64,000 bases of DNA from Methanothrix sp. (GCF_030055635.1 NZ_JASFYM010000001.1:104462-168461), one strand, 5' to 3'. Counted from the stretch's first letter, positions 34,293 through 43,932 are shown. Made by a program: numbers and translations. The notes: a model not told the origin generated them from the letters alone.

Positions 34293-35132
34293 ATGCCACA
34301 GAGATCTGAGAGCATCAAATATGAGTTTCTGCTCGATCTGAAGAGGCTCAGCGATGCCTGCAGCGGATTCGAGCGCAGAGTATCTGCCCTGGATGCGCTG
34401 GCGATCGCCATCGCTCTTTACATCATCTTCATACCGCTCGGCCTTGTGGCTTACTTCAGGTTCTACTGGAGCGGCACGCCGCTCGAGCAGGCTCCAGTCG
34501 TGCTATCGCTCATCCTCGGCGTGATCCTCTCGCATATCGTAAGAAGAAGGCGCAGGATCAGCGTCTTCGACCTCTTTGAGGAGGAGCTCTCCGAGAAGCT
34601 TAAAGCAGCTTACGATAATCGGTTTCATGACAGCATAGTGATGAGGAGCCTCGCGCAGGACCTCAGGCACATCCTTTCCGGGATCTCGGAGAGGGACGTA
34701 ATCGACACCAGCAGGATCCACAGGAGAGTGCTGCTGGTATTCGTCATGCTGGCGCTTGCGGTTGTGGTATCCAGCAGCATCTCTGAAGAGATCACGCCCG
34801 CGAATCTCGGAGTTGTCGGCGGGATAAGAGATCTCGCTGAGGATGTTCTCAGCTCAAAGCAGCCGGTCTCTGAGATAAGGGATAACGTAAGCATATACGG
34901 CAAGCCGTCTCTTGCTGTGCTCTCTGAGACCAGACTGGAGCTGGAGCTCTACCCGGGATCTGGCGTTGGATCCAGGGCAAGGCCCACAGAGGCGACAGAG
35001 CGGCTTTTCAGAGAAGGGCCGCCGGGCCAGGGGGTTGCGGTCCCATCTGAGGTGTATATCGAGAGCCTGCCACCAAAGCACAGGGAGATAATCAGGAGGT
35101 ACTTCACGCTTCTGAGCGAGGCTCAGAGCTGA
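34293..35132 (+). CDS. Membrane protein of unknown function
   Basis: 279 residues from ATG 34293 (TTG 34290 precedes it). Three likely membrane helices: about 34-58 (ALDALAIAIALYIIFIPLGL), 67-83 (PVVLSLILGVILSHIV) and 146-164 (VLLVFVMLALAVVVSS). The loop between the second and third is a charged, cytoplasmic helical region (FEEELSEKLKAAYDNRFHDS). The C-terminal 100 residues are soluble. Related membrane proteins occur near MoxR/DUF58 genes in methanogens, and such genes lie at 41654 here, but I do not recognise a named family. Confidence 0.6.
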   Translation: MPQRSESIKYEFLLDLKRLSDACSGFERRVSALDALAIAIALYIIFIPLGLVAYFRFYWSGTPLEQAPVVLSLILGVILSHIVRRRRRISVFDLFEEELSEKLKAAYDNRFHDSIVMRSLAQDLRHILSGISERDVIDTSRIHRRVLLVFVMLALAVVVSSSISEEITPANLGVVGGIRDLAEDVLSSKQPVSEIRDNVSIYGKPSLAVLSETRLELELYPGSGVGSRARPTEATERLFREGPPGQGVAVPSEVYIESLPPKHREIIRRYFTLLSEAQS

Positions 35133-35378
35133 GGGCGCGCTTTTGTCGAACATGCATCAAAACAGCCAGATGTCATCGGTGGTTGCATGGTCCCAGTGGG
35201 GAGTACTGGAGGCTATCGCGGCGGATTGGTGATGTATTTTTGAGGCTTCTTGATAGATGCGCCGGCGCACATGCCATCTGACAGATAGCCTCTGCGTTGA
35301 TAGAGTAACAGGGCGCAAACTCCGGTCTTCGGGCCGGATAGGAAGTCACTTTTGTAAGTCTTGAAGAACTCGATGTGA

Positions 35379-35451
35379 TGGACAGGTCGGGATTCGGACC
35401 CGAGGCCTCTACCATGCCAAGGTAGCGATCTTCCAGCTGATCTACCTGCCC
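35379..35451 (-). tRNA. tRNA-Ala (anticodon GGC)
   Basis: 73-nt cloverleaf on the minus strand. Acceptor GGGCAGG pairs with CCTGTCC including a G3-U70 wobble, the alanine identity pair; discriminator is A73. D-stem GATC/GATC, anticodon stem CTACC/GGTAG with loop TTGGCAT (anticodon GGC), T-arm TCGGG-TTCGAAT-CCCGA. No intron and no encoded CCA. A TATA-like box lies about 25-30 bp upstream. Confidence 0.95.
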
Positions 35452-35499
35452 TCACTGGATAGAGAACAGAAGGGTCAGATAAACGTATCGGTGCTGACC

Positions 35500-35544
35500 G
35501 GGAACCTGTCCGGATAAGATGAAAACCAGAACTGAGAATAATAT
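35500..35544. repeat. 45-bp dispersed repeat, copy 1
   Basis: GGGAACCTGTCCGGATAAG followed by ATGAAAACCAGAACTGAG and AATAATAT. A second copy at 43999-44042 differs at only a handful of positions. Both are intergenic. Confidence 0.5.
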
Positions 35545-35780
35545 CCCAAATTCCGCATTAACGCTCCAGTCCGTAGCTTTTTCGCATTCTGGTCCGAACA
35601 GTTTGATGATCGACGACCTTCCAGATCCGAGAAAATGCTGAAAATCAAACGGGGTCAACCATCTTGACCATGCTCCCACAACCTGTCCTGCCACAGTATG
35701 GACAATCCCCGTTCCAGCAGAACGATCCGGCTGAGACCAACTCGCTGATTCAGAATCCTTCCCTGGACCTCCCTCTTCCC

Positions 35781-36734
35781 CTACGCGAATCTGGATGCAA
35801 ACTCCTTGGCGTAGTAGGTGATTATCATATCAGCGCCCGCTCTTTTTATGGACGTCAGCGCCTCCAGCATCGCTCCATCTCTATCAATCCAGTTCCTCTC
35901 TGCAGCTGCCATGATCATGCTGTACTCCCCGCTGACCTGGTAAGCGGCAGTCGGCATCCTGAACGTGTCCTTGACCATCCGGAGTATGTCCAGATACGGC
36001 ATCGCAGGCTTGACCATGACCATATCAGCGCCCTCCTCTATATCGAGCTGGACCTCCCAGAGGGCCTCGTTCGCATTTGCCGGGTCCATCTGGTAGCTCC
36101 GGCGATCCCCGAACGCGAATCCGGACTCGGCCGCCTCTCTGAACGGTCCGTAGAAGTGTGATGCGTATTTTGCAGCGTATGAGAGGATCGCGACATCGCT
36201 ATATCCAGCATCATCGAGAGCAGATCTTATAGCTCTCACCATGTGATCCATCATCCCGCTCGGAGCGACGATATCAGCGCCGGCCTCTGCCTGGCTCACG
36301 GCCGTTCTTCCGAGGATGGGAAGCGTCTCATCGTTAATTATCTCCTGACCGCGAACCACGCCGCAGTGGCCGTGGCTGGTGTACTCGCAGAGGCAGAGGT
36401 CTGTTATGACAGCAAGATCTGTGGACTCCTTGATGCGCCTCACGGCTTTCTGTATAACACCCTCACGATCATAAGCTCCGGATCCTGTATCATCCTTACT
36501 GGACGGTATCCCGAAGAGTATCACCGCCGGGATGCCGAGATCCTCGATGCGTCCAGCCTCCTCTGCCACCGTCTTCAGGCTCTGCCGCATCTGTCCTGGC
36601 ATTGAGCTTATCGGAACAGGCTCATCGATGCGCTCATCCACAAATACCGGCATTATGAGATCCCTGACGGAGAGCCTTGTCTCTGCGACCATCTCCCTGA
36701 TGCCGGGCTTTCTCAAGCGCCTCATGCGTCTCAA
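35781..36734 (-). CDS. hemB: Delta-aminolevulinic acid dehydratase (porphobilinogen synthase)
   Basis: 317 residues from TTG 36734, chosen because AGGAGG lies 7 nt upstream and its TTGA overlaps the hemA stop. HemB joins two ALA into porphobilinogen. Zinc site: [14 protein letters not shown]. Schiff-base lysines: [14 protein letters not shown] and [18 protein letters not shown] with three cysteines indicates zinc use. Last gene of ahbB-sirC-hemA-hemB. Confidence 0.95.
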   Translation of the reverse strand: MRRMRRLRKPGIREMVAETRLSVRDLIMPVFVDERIDEPVPISSMPGQMRQSLKTVAEEAGRIEDLGIPAVILFGIPSSKDDTGSGAYDREGVIQKAVRRIKESTDLAVITDLCLCEYTSHGHCGVVRGQEIINDETLPILGRTAVSQAEAGADIVAPSGMMDHMVRAIRSALDDAGYSDVAILSYAAKYASHFYGPFREAAESGFAFGDRRSYQMDPANANEALWEVQLDIEEGADMVMVKPAMPYLDILRMVKDTFRMPTAAYQVSGEYSMIMAAAERNWIDRDGAMLEALTSIKRAGADMIITYYAKEFASRFA

Positions 36735-37984
36735 TCAGATCCCTCCTGGTTCAGCCTGAAGAGATCCGCAGCATACCTGAGCATCTCGGTGTCGCCCCTC
36801 TCAGCAGCGGCTTTCAGGGCCTTTGTCGGCTCTGCGAATATCTTGTTTACAATCGAGTGGCTCATGTCCATGAGAACCTTCTGCTCTATCTCCCCCAGGG
36901 TGTGATAGGCGCTGAGCTTGTTCATCGCCCTCCTGACCTCCTGCTCCTTTATCTTCTCAGCCTCTGAGTAGATCCTCGCAAGCAGCTCCTCGGCCTCCTT
37001 TCTCTTGTACTTGGCCCTGAGAAGCTCGAGCTCCTCCTCTATTATTGCCTCGACCTTCTCGATCTCCTTCATCCTCAGCCGCATGTTCTCGTCACTTATC
37101 TGCTTCAGGCTGTCTATATTGTGAAGCTCCACCCCCTCGATCTCGCGCACCGCCTCATCCACATCCCTGGGATTTGCAATGTCTATGATCAGAAGCTTGT
37201 TCTTCCGGCCCTCCATCGCGCGCTCGATATCCTCCTTGAGAAGTATGTAGTGGGGCGCCGAGGTCGCGCTTATCACAACATCCGCATCCCTTATCTTTCT
37301 CTTCATCTCCTCATATGGCACAGCTGTGCCCCCGAGAGATGCGGCAAGGGAGAGCGCAGTTCCGAATGTGCGGTTTGTCACATAGAGGGCGCCTATGTTC
37401 TTTGATACCAGTGCTTTCGATATCAGCTCCCCGGTCTCGCCTGCGCCTATTACCAGTACAGATTTTCCCTCAAGACTCCCAAGTATCTGCTCGGCGAGAT
37501 CGACAGCTGCAGATCCAACGGAGACAGAGCGCTCGTTGATGGCGGTCTCCTTCCGGACGCGCTTTCCAACCTGGATGGCCTTCTTGAATGCGGTATCCAG
37601 GACCCAGCCTGTGTATCCGAGGCTCTTCGCGATCCTGTAGAGCTCCTTCATCTGGCCGAGTATCTGGTCCTCTCCTATTATCATGGACTCCAGGCCTGAG
37701 GCGAGCCTGAGAAGGTGGAGAAGCGACTCGTCATGGTCATGGATGTCTATTATCCTGGAGGAGACCCGGGCCTTCTTTGCTATCTCGAAGAGGACCTTCT
37801 CACCGCGGGGGGAGACCACGTATATCTCGACGCGGTTGCACGTCTTGAGGACCGCGCACTCCTCGACGGTGTCATGCGAGGAGACCCACTTCAGGAGAGC
37901 CTCGACATCGCCATGCCACGCATTCTCGATCTCACTTATCGAGGCCTTCTTGTGAGTCACCAGCATCGAGGTTATCCTGCTCAT
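36731..37984 (-). CDS. hemA: Glutamyl-tRNA reductase
   Basis: 417 residues. First enzyme of tetrapyrrole synthesis, reducing glutamyl-tRNA to glutamate semialdehyde. Catalytic C49 in [10 protein letters not shown], then [20 protein letters not shown], and NADPH-binding [18 protein letters not shown] long C-terminal helix forms the dimer. Its start overlaps the sirC gene upstream by 53 nt and its stop overlaps hemB start by 4 nt. Tetrapyrroles here feed cobamide, F430 and heme. Confidence 0.96.
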   Translation of the reverse strand: MSRITSMLVTHKKASISEIENAWHGDVEALLKWVSSHDTVEECAVLKTCNRVEIYVVSPRGEKVLFEIAKKARVSSRIIDIHDHDESLLHLLRLASGLESMIIGEDQILGQMKELYRIAKSLGYTGWVLDTAFKKAIQVGKRVRKETAINERSVSVGSAAVDLAEQILGSLEGKSVLVIGAGETGELISKALVSKNIGALYVTNRTFGTALSLAASLGGTAVPYEEMKRKIRDADVVISATSAPHYILLKEDIERAMEGRKNKLLIIDIANPRDVDEAVREIEGVELHNIDSLKQISDENMRLRMKEIEKVEAIIEEELELLRAKYKRKEAEELLARIYSEAEKIKEQEVRRAMNKLSAYHTLGEIEQKVLMDMSHSIVNKIFAEPTKALKAAAERGDTEMLRYAADLFRLNQEGSD

Positions 37985-38636
37985 CTGGCGTGAGATTCTC
38001 CCGGACTCTCATATAGGCCTTTTCATGGGCTCCTGCGATATCGCCATTCTCCAGGCATGACCATATGGATTTATCGGAGACCACAGACCAGAGCAGATCC
38101 CGCCTCCTGCTCTGCGGCTCCACGTTCTTTTTCAGATCTTCTCTTATACTGCTCAGTAGATCTGCCATCAGAGCGTACAGCTCCACATCACGCTCCAGCC
38201 TCATGCGGATGTACCTCGAGAGCGCCGGTATCCCCGTTGATATCGCGAGGACAACGGATCCCTTTTCTATGATGGATGGCACCACGACCTCCCCCTCCCT
38301 GTCGACGCTGTTCACGAGCACACCCTTTCTGCGCGCGATATCCTCCAGAGCTGCATTCAGCGCCTGATTGCTTGTTGCAGGCACCGCGATGAACGCCCCA
38401 TCCAGAGCTCTCACCGCAATCTCAAGACCATCCTCGCTCATGAGGTCCGCCTTCAAGATCTTAAGCAATCCCTCAGATGCCATTCTGAGAACAGCCGGAG
38501 AGAATTCCCTGCTCACAACCAAGAGATCACCGTGGGAGAAAAGCCTGGCCTTGCGCGCTGCCACACCCCCACCGCCGAATATGACAACGCGCCTTCCCTT
38601 CAGGTCTATCAAAAGAGGAACGTGGCTTCTGCTCAT
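37932..38636 (-). CDS. sirC: Precorrin-2 dehydrogenase (SirC/CysG N-terminal type)
   Basis: 234 residues. NAD-binding GRRVVIFGGGGVAARKARLF at the N-terminus, then FIAVPATSNQALNAALED and GVLVNSVDREGEVVVPSI with the catalytic aspartate, and the helical end AISTGIPALSRYIRMRLERD. This enzyme makes sirohydrochlorin, the branch point to siroheme, F430 and cobamides. It is flanked by ahbB and hemA. Overlap with hemA start: 53 nt, unusually long. Confidence 0.9.
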   Translation of the reverse strand: MSRSHVPLLIDLKGRRVVIFGGGGVAARKARLFSHGDLLVVSREFSPAVLRMASEGLLKILKADLMSEDGLEIAVRALDGAFIAVPATSNQALNAALEDIARRKGVLVNSVDREGEVVVPSIIEKGSVVLAISTGIPALSRYIRMRLERDVELYALMADLLSSIREDLKKNVEPQSRRRDLLWSVVSDKSIWSCLENGDIAGAHEKAYMRVRENLTPDEQDNLDAGDSQEGLDK

Positions 38637-39100
38637 ATCCTCGCGCTCGTCTTCTTGTACTCCCTCTCGCTGAAGAGTACTCTGTACTCCTTCACGCCGG
38701 TGGCTTCAGATATTCTGGATGCGATCTTCTCGCACTCCTCCCTGCTTCTTGAATGCACGACCGTGTATAGGTTGTATGGCCACTCCTCGCATGTAGCCCT
38801 CTGGTAGCAGTGTGTGACCTCCTCGAAGGAGGCCATTATGCCTCCAATCCTCTCGATATCACCCTCGACCCTCCAGACGATCATCGCGTTAGCGACAATC
38901 CCGAGAGCCCTGTGCCCTATCGTGGCCGCGAACCTTCTCACAACCCCGGATTCGCGGAGAGCTCTGAGCCTTGATATCACAGTCCCCTCATCAAGCCCGA
39001 GCCTCTCTCCGAGCTCTCTGAAAGGATGGGGAACGATTGGTATCCCATCCTGAGCTGCCCTGAGCAGCGCGAGATCCGTCGGATCCATATCCTCGTACAT
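38633..39100 (-). CDS. ahbB: Siroheme decarboxylase subunit (AhbA/AhbB family, Lrp-like fold)
   Basis: 155 residues from ATG 39100, just after AGGAGGAG. The N-terminus is an Lrp/AsnC-like helix-turn-helix (LGLDEGTVISRLRALRESG) and the rest the RAM-like fold seen in AhbB: VRRFAATIGHRALGIVANAM, CYQRATCEEWPYNLYTVVHS. AhbA/B decarboxylate siroheme to didecarboxysiroheme on the alternative heme route. Clustering with sirC, hemA and hemB supports this over a plain Lrp regulator. The partner AhbA is not in this window. ATGA overlap with sirC. Confidence 0.85.
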   Translation of the reverse strand: MYEDMDPTDLALLRAAQDGIPIVPHPFRELGERLGLDEGTVISRLRALRESGVVRRFAATIGHRALGIVANAMIVWRVEGDIERIGGIMASFEEVTHCYQRATCEEWPYNLYTVVHSRSREECEKIASRISEATGVKEYRVLFSEREYKKTSARI

Positions 39101-39126
39101 ATCTCCTCCTGCGTGCGCTGAACCTC

Positions 39127-41187
39127 TCAGGGCAGAGCGGATGACCTCCATCCGCTGTCCCTCTCGAACGGGTAGCGGTCCACGCCCCTCGATGGCACGG
39201 TCCTCGGAGAGTCTCCGGGGTTACCTCTCACCTGGTGATCCGACCAGTAATTTCCTCCGATCTCCGGCCCCATGTCCCAGAGGTTGCTCCCGTTGTCCAC
39301 TGCGTTCTGTCCGAACATGGAACCGTTATCGATGAAGCTGTTGTGGTAAATTCTGTTGTCGTTGCAGTCGGTCAGGCTCAGGCCGACCATGCCGTTGCCC
39401 ACGAACCTGTTATCGGTTATGTTGCACCCTGAGCTGCTTCCCATTCGCATGCCGAATCTCTCGTTCATGCTGATGCTGTTGCCGATGAACTGGAACCCAC
39501 GCACGCCGTTCACGAATATCCCCTCCCTGTTCCGGAGAGCGGTGTTATCAGCGGCAGATCCTCCAGATAGCTGCTCGATTCTTATCCCTATGGCGTTGCC
39601 GCTCGCGTTGTTCATCGCGAGGACGCACTGGTTCGAGCCAGAGATAGCTATACCGTTGCTGTTTCCTGTCACCTCATTCTCATTCACCGTTGATCTGTGC
39701 GATCTCACAAGTCTTATCCCATCCTCTCTGTTCGACAAAATTCTGGAACGAGCGATCTCTGAGGACAGGGCATCGAGGAGATGCATCCCGGCAGTGCAGT
39801 TCTCCGCCCGGGAGTCTGTTATCCTCGACCTCCTGTCGCCCTCGAGCCTGAATCCGCTCTCAGTGCAGTCCAGCGCAGCGCTGCTTCTCATAAGAATATC
39901 CTGCGAGCGACCGAACCAGAAGCCGATCCCGCAGGCCTCTGCGGTCGTGTTCTCCACCATACAATCTCCTGAATCAAGTATCGACAGGCCTATCTCGCTT
40001 CTGGTGAGCCTGCAGTCAGAGATCCTGGAGCTCACCACTCCCACGAGCATGATGGCTGCGCTGCTGTTTGATATGCTCTGGTTTCTCACAGTGATGTTCT
40101 CGCAGTCTATGAGACCCACGAAGCCGTATCTCTTATCTATCGAAATGTTGCGTGCACCGACCAGATAAAGAACCGGCCTGCCATCTATCCTGTTCGACTC
40201 GTCAATGCTCTGGTTGAAGGAGTTGTCGTCCATTCTGGCCCTTGGATCTGATATGAGCCTGAGGTCGCCGAGGTTGCCTGCTTCTATTCTGAGGTTGTAT
40301 CTGTTTGAGACCAGCAGGTTCTCCCTGAGCATGTTTCCGCCTGAGCCCTTCATCGATATCCCGTACTCGTTCCTCTCCACGATGTTGCCGATTATACTGT
40401 TCCCGGAGGATGATTTCATGAGGAGACCGTTGCCGTTGCGGAGAAGCATGTTCGAGGATATGCTGTTGTTCCTCGAGTCCTCCAGATAAACCCCGGCTAT
40501 CCTGTTGCTCTCGCATGTGTTGTTCATTATCATGTTGCTCTTCGCCGACTTCAGGCGTATGCCTATGTTTGATTTGGAGAGGTTGTTGGAAACAATGCTG
40601 TTGTTGTGTCCGGCCACATCTATCGCATTTCCTGCAGAGGTCACGGTGTTACCGATGATCGTGGAGTCATTGCATCTCACCTCTATGCCAGCTCCCAGCG
40701 GTCCTGATATCGTGTTCTCCTCGACGATCGCGGAGCCGTTCAGCCTGATCCCGTATGCAGTGGCTGAGATGGTGTTGTTAGATACCACCCCTCTGTATGC
40801 CGCGATTCCTGTGGAGGAGTTTTTGATGCTGCAGCCGGTCACATACGCATATCCCTCTATGACGACCGCCGGCTCCCTGCCGCTCCCGAGGATCGTGAGG
40901 TTGGATATGCTGCTTCCGTGGGATATCATCCTGAAGGTCGTCCGGCCCATGCCGTCGATGGTGGCGCCGTATCCCTTTATGGATACCAGCTTGTTGACCT
41001 CCACGCTCTCCCTGTAGTAACCCTGCATGACGAGTATCTCATCTCCATCCTGCGCATTTGCGAGCGCCGCGTTCACGCTTCTGATCGCGCCGGTCTTCCC
41101 CTGGTCTACAACAAGAGTCCTCGCGCTGGAGGCTGATACTATTACGACCATCAGAACCACGATCAGTGCAGATCTCCACAGGCTCAC
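39127..41187 (-). CDS. Secreted right-handed beta-helix (NosD-like) protein
   Basis: 686 residues with signal peptide (about 1-22). From about 28 to 660 it is an unbroken run of parallel beta-helix (PbH1) coils with N-G/NS turns such as SNLTILGS, GNSIIGNIVERNEYG, NITDNRFVGNGM and RIYHNSFIDNGS; NosD and carbohydrate-binding proteins share this fold. The end has GSNLWDMGPEIGGNYWSDH, a conserved closing motif of archaeal NosD-like surface proteins. Probably on the cell surface; ligand unknown. Promoter entry at 41277. Confidence 0.85.
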   Translation of the reverse strand: MSLWRSALIVVLMVVIVSASSARTLVVDQGKTGAIRSVNAALANAQDGDEILVMQGYYRESVEVNKLVSIKGYGATIDGMGRTTFRMISHGSSISNLTILGSGREPAVVIEGYAYVTGCSIKNSSTGIAAYRGVVSNNTISATAYGIRLNGSAIVEENTISGPLGAGIEVRCNDSTIIGNTVTSAGNAIDVAGHNNSIVSNNLSKSNIGIRLKSAKSNMIMNNTCESNRIAGVYLEDSRNNSISSNMLLRNGNGLLMKSSSGNSIIGNIVERNEYGISMKGSGGNMLRENLLVSNRYNLRIEAGNLGDLRLISDPRARMDDNSFNQSIDESNRIDGRPVLYLVGARNISIDKRYGFVGLIDCENITVRNQSISNSSAAIMLVGVVSSRISDCRLTRSEIGLSILDSGDCMVENTTAEACGIGFWFGRSQDILMRSSAALDCTESGFRLEGDRRSRITDSRAENCTAGMHLLDALSSEIARSRILSNREDGIRLVRSHRSTVNENEVTGNSNGIAISGSNQCVLAMNNASGNAIGIRIEQLSGGSAADNTALRNREGIFVNGVRGFQFIGNSISMNERFGMRMGSSSGCNITDNRFVGNGMVGLSLTDCNDNRIYHNSFIDNGSMFGQNAVDNGSNLWDMGPEIGGNYWSDHQVRGNPGDSPRTVPSRGVDRYPFERDSGWRSSALP

Positions 41188-41276
41188 ACTAACTCCTCCA
41201 GATGAGTGTAAACCTGCTGGATGATATAGTTTCGCCGGAGCGTATCAGCAAACGTCTAATCCTATCAGGCCAGTTT

Positions 41277-41313
41277 GTTACGAAATCTTTAAATAATATT
41301 ACGAAAACGTAAC
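41277..41313 (-). promoter_or_regulatory. Promoter with GTTACG/CGTAAC dyad for the NosD-like gene
   Basis: A minus-strand TATTATTTAAAG TATA element (41287-41298) is framed by GTTACG (41277-41282) and CGTAAC (41308-41313), an exact inverted repeat. TTACGAAA also occurs twice (41278-41285, 41299-41306). A regulator bound there would block the promoter. About 90 bp lead to the gene start. Confidence 0.45.
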
Positions 41314-41480
41314 CGTGGAGGCGACCAGTTTTAACAGCTGCGGGCCGGGGCAGTCCTCCACCCTGCGGGCCCGCAACCTCCTTGCCAATTCACGGGTGTA
41401 GGAAATGCGCCATAGGACCCACATGTTGTGGCATTTCACTTACTCTCTTATGTATAAAGCAACCTGGAGGCCATGCAAGG

Positions 41481-41563
41481 CGGTTGCTGGAAGCACTCAC
41501 TCAATCGCCAAGAACGCATGGCAGCACCACAATCTCTCCGAGCCTATCAGATGAATAAGAGCG
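41481..41563. repeat. Degenerate intergenic repeat, copy 2
   Basis: Partner of 19689-19770; GGTTGCTGGAA, CAA-AAC-CAT-GCAG and AAGAGCG are conserved at nearly equal spacing. Neither copy lies near a gene of the same type. Confidence 0.5.
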
Positions 41564-41653
41564 CTCTTAATGAGTCCCCGATCGCCCGGAGGCAACCTGC
41601 TTCCAAAAGATTAAATTGTATGCGCCCGAGTTGAGCTGGGACCGGAGAGATAG

Positions 41654-42610
41654 ATGTCAGAGGATCTGAGTAGCATTTACGCAAGGGCCCCTGCCATATT
41701 CCGGGGCATACGTGGCGAGATAGAGAAGGTGATGGTCGGGCAGAGGGTTGCGATAGAGCAGCTTCTTGCAGCCATAATCGCTGGAGGGCATGCGCTGCTC
41801 GAGTCCAACCCCGGCCTCGGGAAGACCCTGCTGATAAAGACCACAGCGAAGACCATGAGCCTGAGCTTCAGCCGGATACAGTGCACACCTGATCTGATGC
41901 CGGCTGATATCACAGGTACCACGATCATCGAGGAGGTTGACGGGGAGAAGAGGTTCAGGTTCGAGCCCGGGCCGATATTCGCCAACATAGTCCTGGCGGA
42001 CGAGATAAACAGAGCTTCGCCAAAGACGCAGTCTGCGATGCTCGAGTCGATGCAGGAGAAGCAGGTGACTGTTGGAAACAGAACCTACAGGCTCGATGAT
42101 CCTTTCTTCGTCCTGGCAACACAGAACCCGATAGAGATGGAGGGGACGTTCCCACTGCCAGAGGCGCAGCTCGACAGGTTCCTCATGAAGATAAAGATGG
42201 ACTATCCCTCGCCTGATGAGGAGTTCCAGATCATGGAGCGGTACACAGGGCGTGTGGAGCCCCGGGTCCAGAGCGTCGCTAGCAAGGAGGAGATCCTCGG
42301 GCTGCAGCAGATAGCGAGAGAGGTGCCGATATCCGAGGATCTCAGGAAGGCGGCGGTGCGGCTCGTGGTATCCACAAGGAAATGGGATGGTGTGAGATAC
42401 GGGGCCAGCCCCAGGGCCAGCATAGGTCTCATCCTCGCAGCCAAATCGAGAGCGCTGCTCGATGGCAGGAACTACGTCTCCAGGGAGGATCTCCACGTCA
42501 TGGCCTATCCTGTCCTTAGGCACAGGCTCATACTGACATTCGAGGCTGAGCGGCGTGGCCTGACCCAGGACCAGGTGATAACCGACATACTGAAAGAGTT
42601 GAAAATCTGA
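41654..42610 (+). CDS. MoxR-type AAA ATPase
   Basis: 318 residues. Walker A ESNPGLGKTLL, Walker B NIVLADEINRASPKTQSAML, sensor ATQNPIEMEGTFPLPEAQLD and RFLMKIKMDYP. MoxR ATPases act as chaperones that mature cofactor-containing or complex proteins, usually with a von Willebrand-type DUF58 partner, as here. The next gene starts one base after the stop codon. A promoter GATTAAATTG is about 35 bp upstream. Confidence 0.95.
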   Translation: MSEDLSSIYARAPAIFRGIRGEIEKVMVGQRVAIEQLLAAIIAGGHALLESNPGLGKTLLIKTTAKTMSLSFSRIQCTPDLMPADITGTTIIEEVDGEKRFRFEPGPIFANIVLADEINRASPKTQSAMLESMQEKQVTVGNRTYRLDDPFFVLATQNPIEMEGTFPLPEAQLDRFLMKIKMDYPSPDEEFQIMERYTGRVEPRVQSVASKEEILGLQQIAREVPISEDLRKAAVRLVVSTRKWDGVRYGASPRASIGLILAAKSRALLDGRNYVSREDLHVMAYPVLRHRLILTFEAERRGLTQDQVITDILKELKI

Positions 42611-42611
42611 T

Positions 42612-43466
42612 ATGGACACGGAGTTCTTCAAGGAGCTTGAGCGTTTCAGCCTGCTTGTAAGAAAGCGGGTGTCCACAGCTCATATCGGATCCAGAAGGTC
42701 CATCAGGTTCGGCCATGGGATAAGCCCTGTGGGATACCGTGAGTACAGGAAAGGGGATGACTTCAAGCTCGTCGACTGGAAGGTGTATGCGAGGACAGAG
42801 CGGCTCTACGTCAGAGAGCACGAGGAGGAGAGGAGCCTGCTTGTTCACATCCTGCTGGACTCGAGCGGCAGCATGCGCTTCAACAGAAAGTTCGATCTCG
42901 CATCGAGAATTGCAGCAGGCTTTGCGTTCATCGCCACACAGGAGAACGAGAAGTTCTCCGTCTCCACATTCGGCGAGGATCTCAGAGCAGGCGAGCCTGT
43001 GAGGGGCGTTGGAAACCTCCTGAAGGTGATAGATCTGCTGGACAGCACGGAGCCCTCTGGTGGCACGGATATCCTGAAGGCATCTGACCAGTTCGACAGG
43101 ATGATCTCGACGACCAGCCTTGTTGTTCTCATATCAGACATGCTAGATGATCTTGATAAGGTGGAGACAGCGATCTACAGATTGTCACGCCATGACCTCA
43201 TCGTCGTGCAGATACTCTCCCATGAGGAGCGCGATCTCGGAATAGCGGGGGATGCGAGATTCATCGATATGGAGAGCGGAGAGGCACTGATAACGAGAGT
43301 GAGCCAGAGGCTAAGAGACGATTACAGATCCAGGCTCGAGGCGCACAATGCCAGGATATCAGATATATGTGATTCCGTGGGATGCAGTCGATTCCTCTTC
43401 GATTCAGAGATGCAGGTGTTCGATGCATTCTTTGAGATACTGAGATCGGGAGTGCTCAAGGTCTGA
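42612..43466 (+). CDS. DUF58 / von Willebrand-type protein, MoxR partner
   Basis: 284 residues. DUF58 domain: R-F-G-H-G-I-S-P, VGYREYRKGDDFKLVDWKVY and ARTERLYVREHEEERSLL; then a VWA-like metal site HILLDSSGSMRF (DxSxS), with EPSGGTDILKA and VLISDMLDDL. DUF58 proteins are clients or adaptors of MoxR ATPases. It is translated with moxR. No membrane segments, so cytoplasmic. Confidence 0.93.
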   Translation: MDTEFFKELERFSLLVRKRVSTAHIGSRRSIRFGHGISPVGYREYRKGDDFKLVDWKVYARTERLYVREHEEERSLLVHILLDSSGSMRFNRKFDLASRIAAGFAFIATQENEKFSVSTFGEDLRAGEPVRGVGNLLKVIDLLDSTEPSGGTDILKASDQFDRMISTTSLVVLISDMLDDLDKVETAIYRLSRHDLIVVQILSHEERDLGIAGDARFIDMESGEALITRVSQRLRDDYRSRLEAHNARISDICDSVGCSRFLFDSEMQVFDAFFEILRSGVLKV

Positions 43467-43656
43467 TGCTGGAATAAAGCCATTCTGAACCCAAAAGCCT
43501 GAATCGATCTTCTTAAAGGCGGCAGCCCCAAAAATCATATCTCTCCAGCCCAGATCCCATATCTCAGTTGCATGTGACCCCAGGATATCCCTGACAACCT
43601 CTACAAAAATGGTAGTGTGAACCCCGCTGATTCAGGCATGCAGGGCTGCCAGAGCA

Positions 43657-43932
43657 TCAGCAGAACAGGCTTCTCACGACCTCTGTCAGTATTGGTCCGG
43701 CAGTGTCTATGATCTTCGCCTCGAATATCCAGCCCTTGCCCTCTGGAAGCTTTCCGGTCACCATTATCGCGCATCCCTCGTACTGGCTCAGATCTATCTC
43801 ATGCGATGCAGCAAGCTCTTCTGCAGAGGTCGCCGGTTTGACTATCTGAGTAAGCCTCACGGTGCAGCAGTGCTCGCGCGGCATCATGATGTTCAGTCTG
43901 CCATTTTCAACAATCCCCAGAAACCGATCCAT
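43657..43932 (-). CDS. Conserved small protein of unknown function
   Basis: 91 residues. Shows a compact beta-rich pattern (GRLNIMMPREHCCTVRLTQI, then EGCAIMVTGKLPEGKGWIFE, AKIIDTAGPILTEVVRSLF) that resembles a single OB-like barrel. GGGGGT stands 8 nt before the ATG and a minus-strand CATATATG about 26-35 bp upstream. I cannot name the family. Confidence 0.65.
   Translation of the reverse strand: MDRFLGIVENGRLNIMMPREHCCTVRLTQIVKPATSAEELAASHEIDLSQYEGCAIMVTGKLPEGKGWIFEAKIIDTAGPILTEVVRSLFC

Larger units (their letters stand above)
35133..35780. other. Intergenic region containing tRNA-Ala and repeat copy
   Basis: About 650 bases. It holds the leftward tRNA-Ala gene (35379-35451) with a TTTATC-type box A near 35470-35485 upstream of it, a 45-bp repeat copy at 35500-35544, and a rightward hairpin TCCGGTC-TTCG-GGCCGGA at 35321-35338. 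No protein gene recognised. Confidence 0.45.
41188..41653. other. Intergenic region between nosD-like gene and moxR
   Basis: About 466 bases. Carries the leftward promoter with GTTACG/CGTAAC dyad at 41277-41313, repeat copy 2 at 41481-41563, and GATTAAATTGTA near 41610-41621 as a possible moxR promoter. No gene recognised. Confidence 0.45.

Noticed and set aside
35195-35235. Possible 5S rRNA fragment (GGGGAGTACTGGAG) near tRNA-Ala
   Set aside because: The short match resembles archaeal 5S, but the upstream 80 bases do not fit 5S and the sequence overlaps the end region of a protein gene; chance or a worn remnant.
35321-35338. Terminator of tRNA-Ala
   Set aside because: The hairpin pairs best on the plus strand (T-G wobble), opposite to the tRNA, so it is not its terminator.
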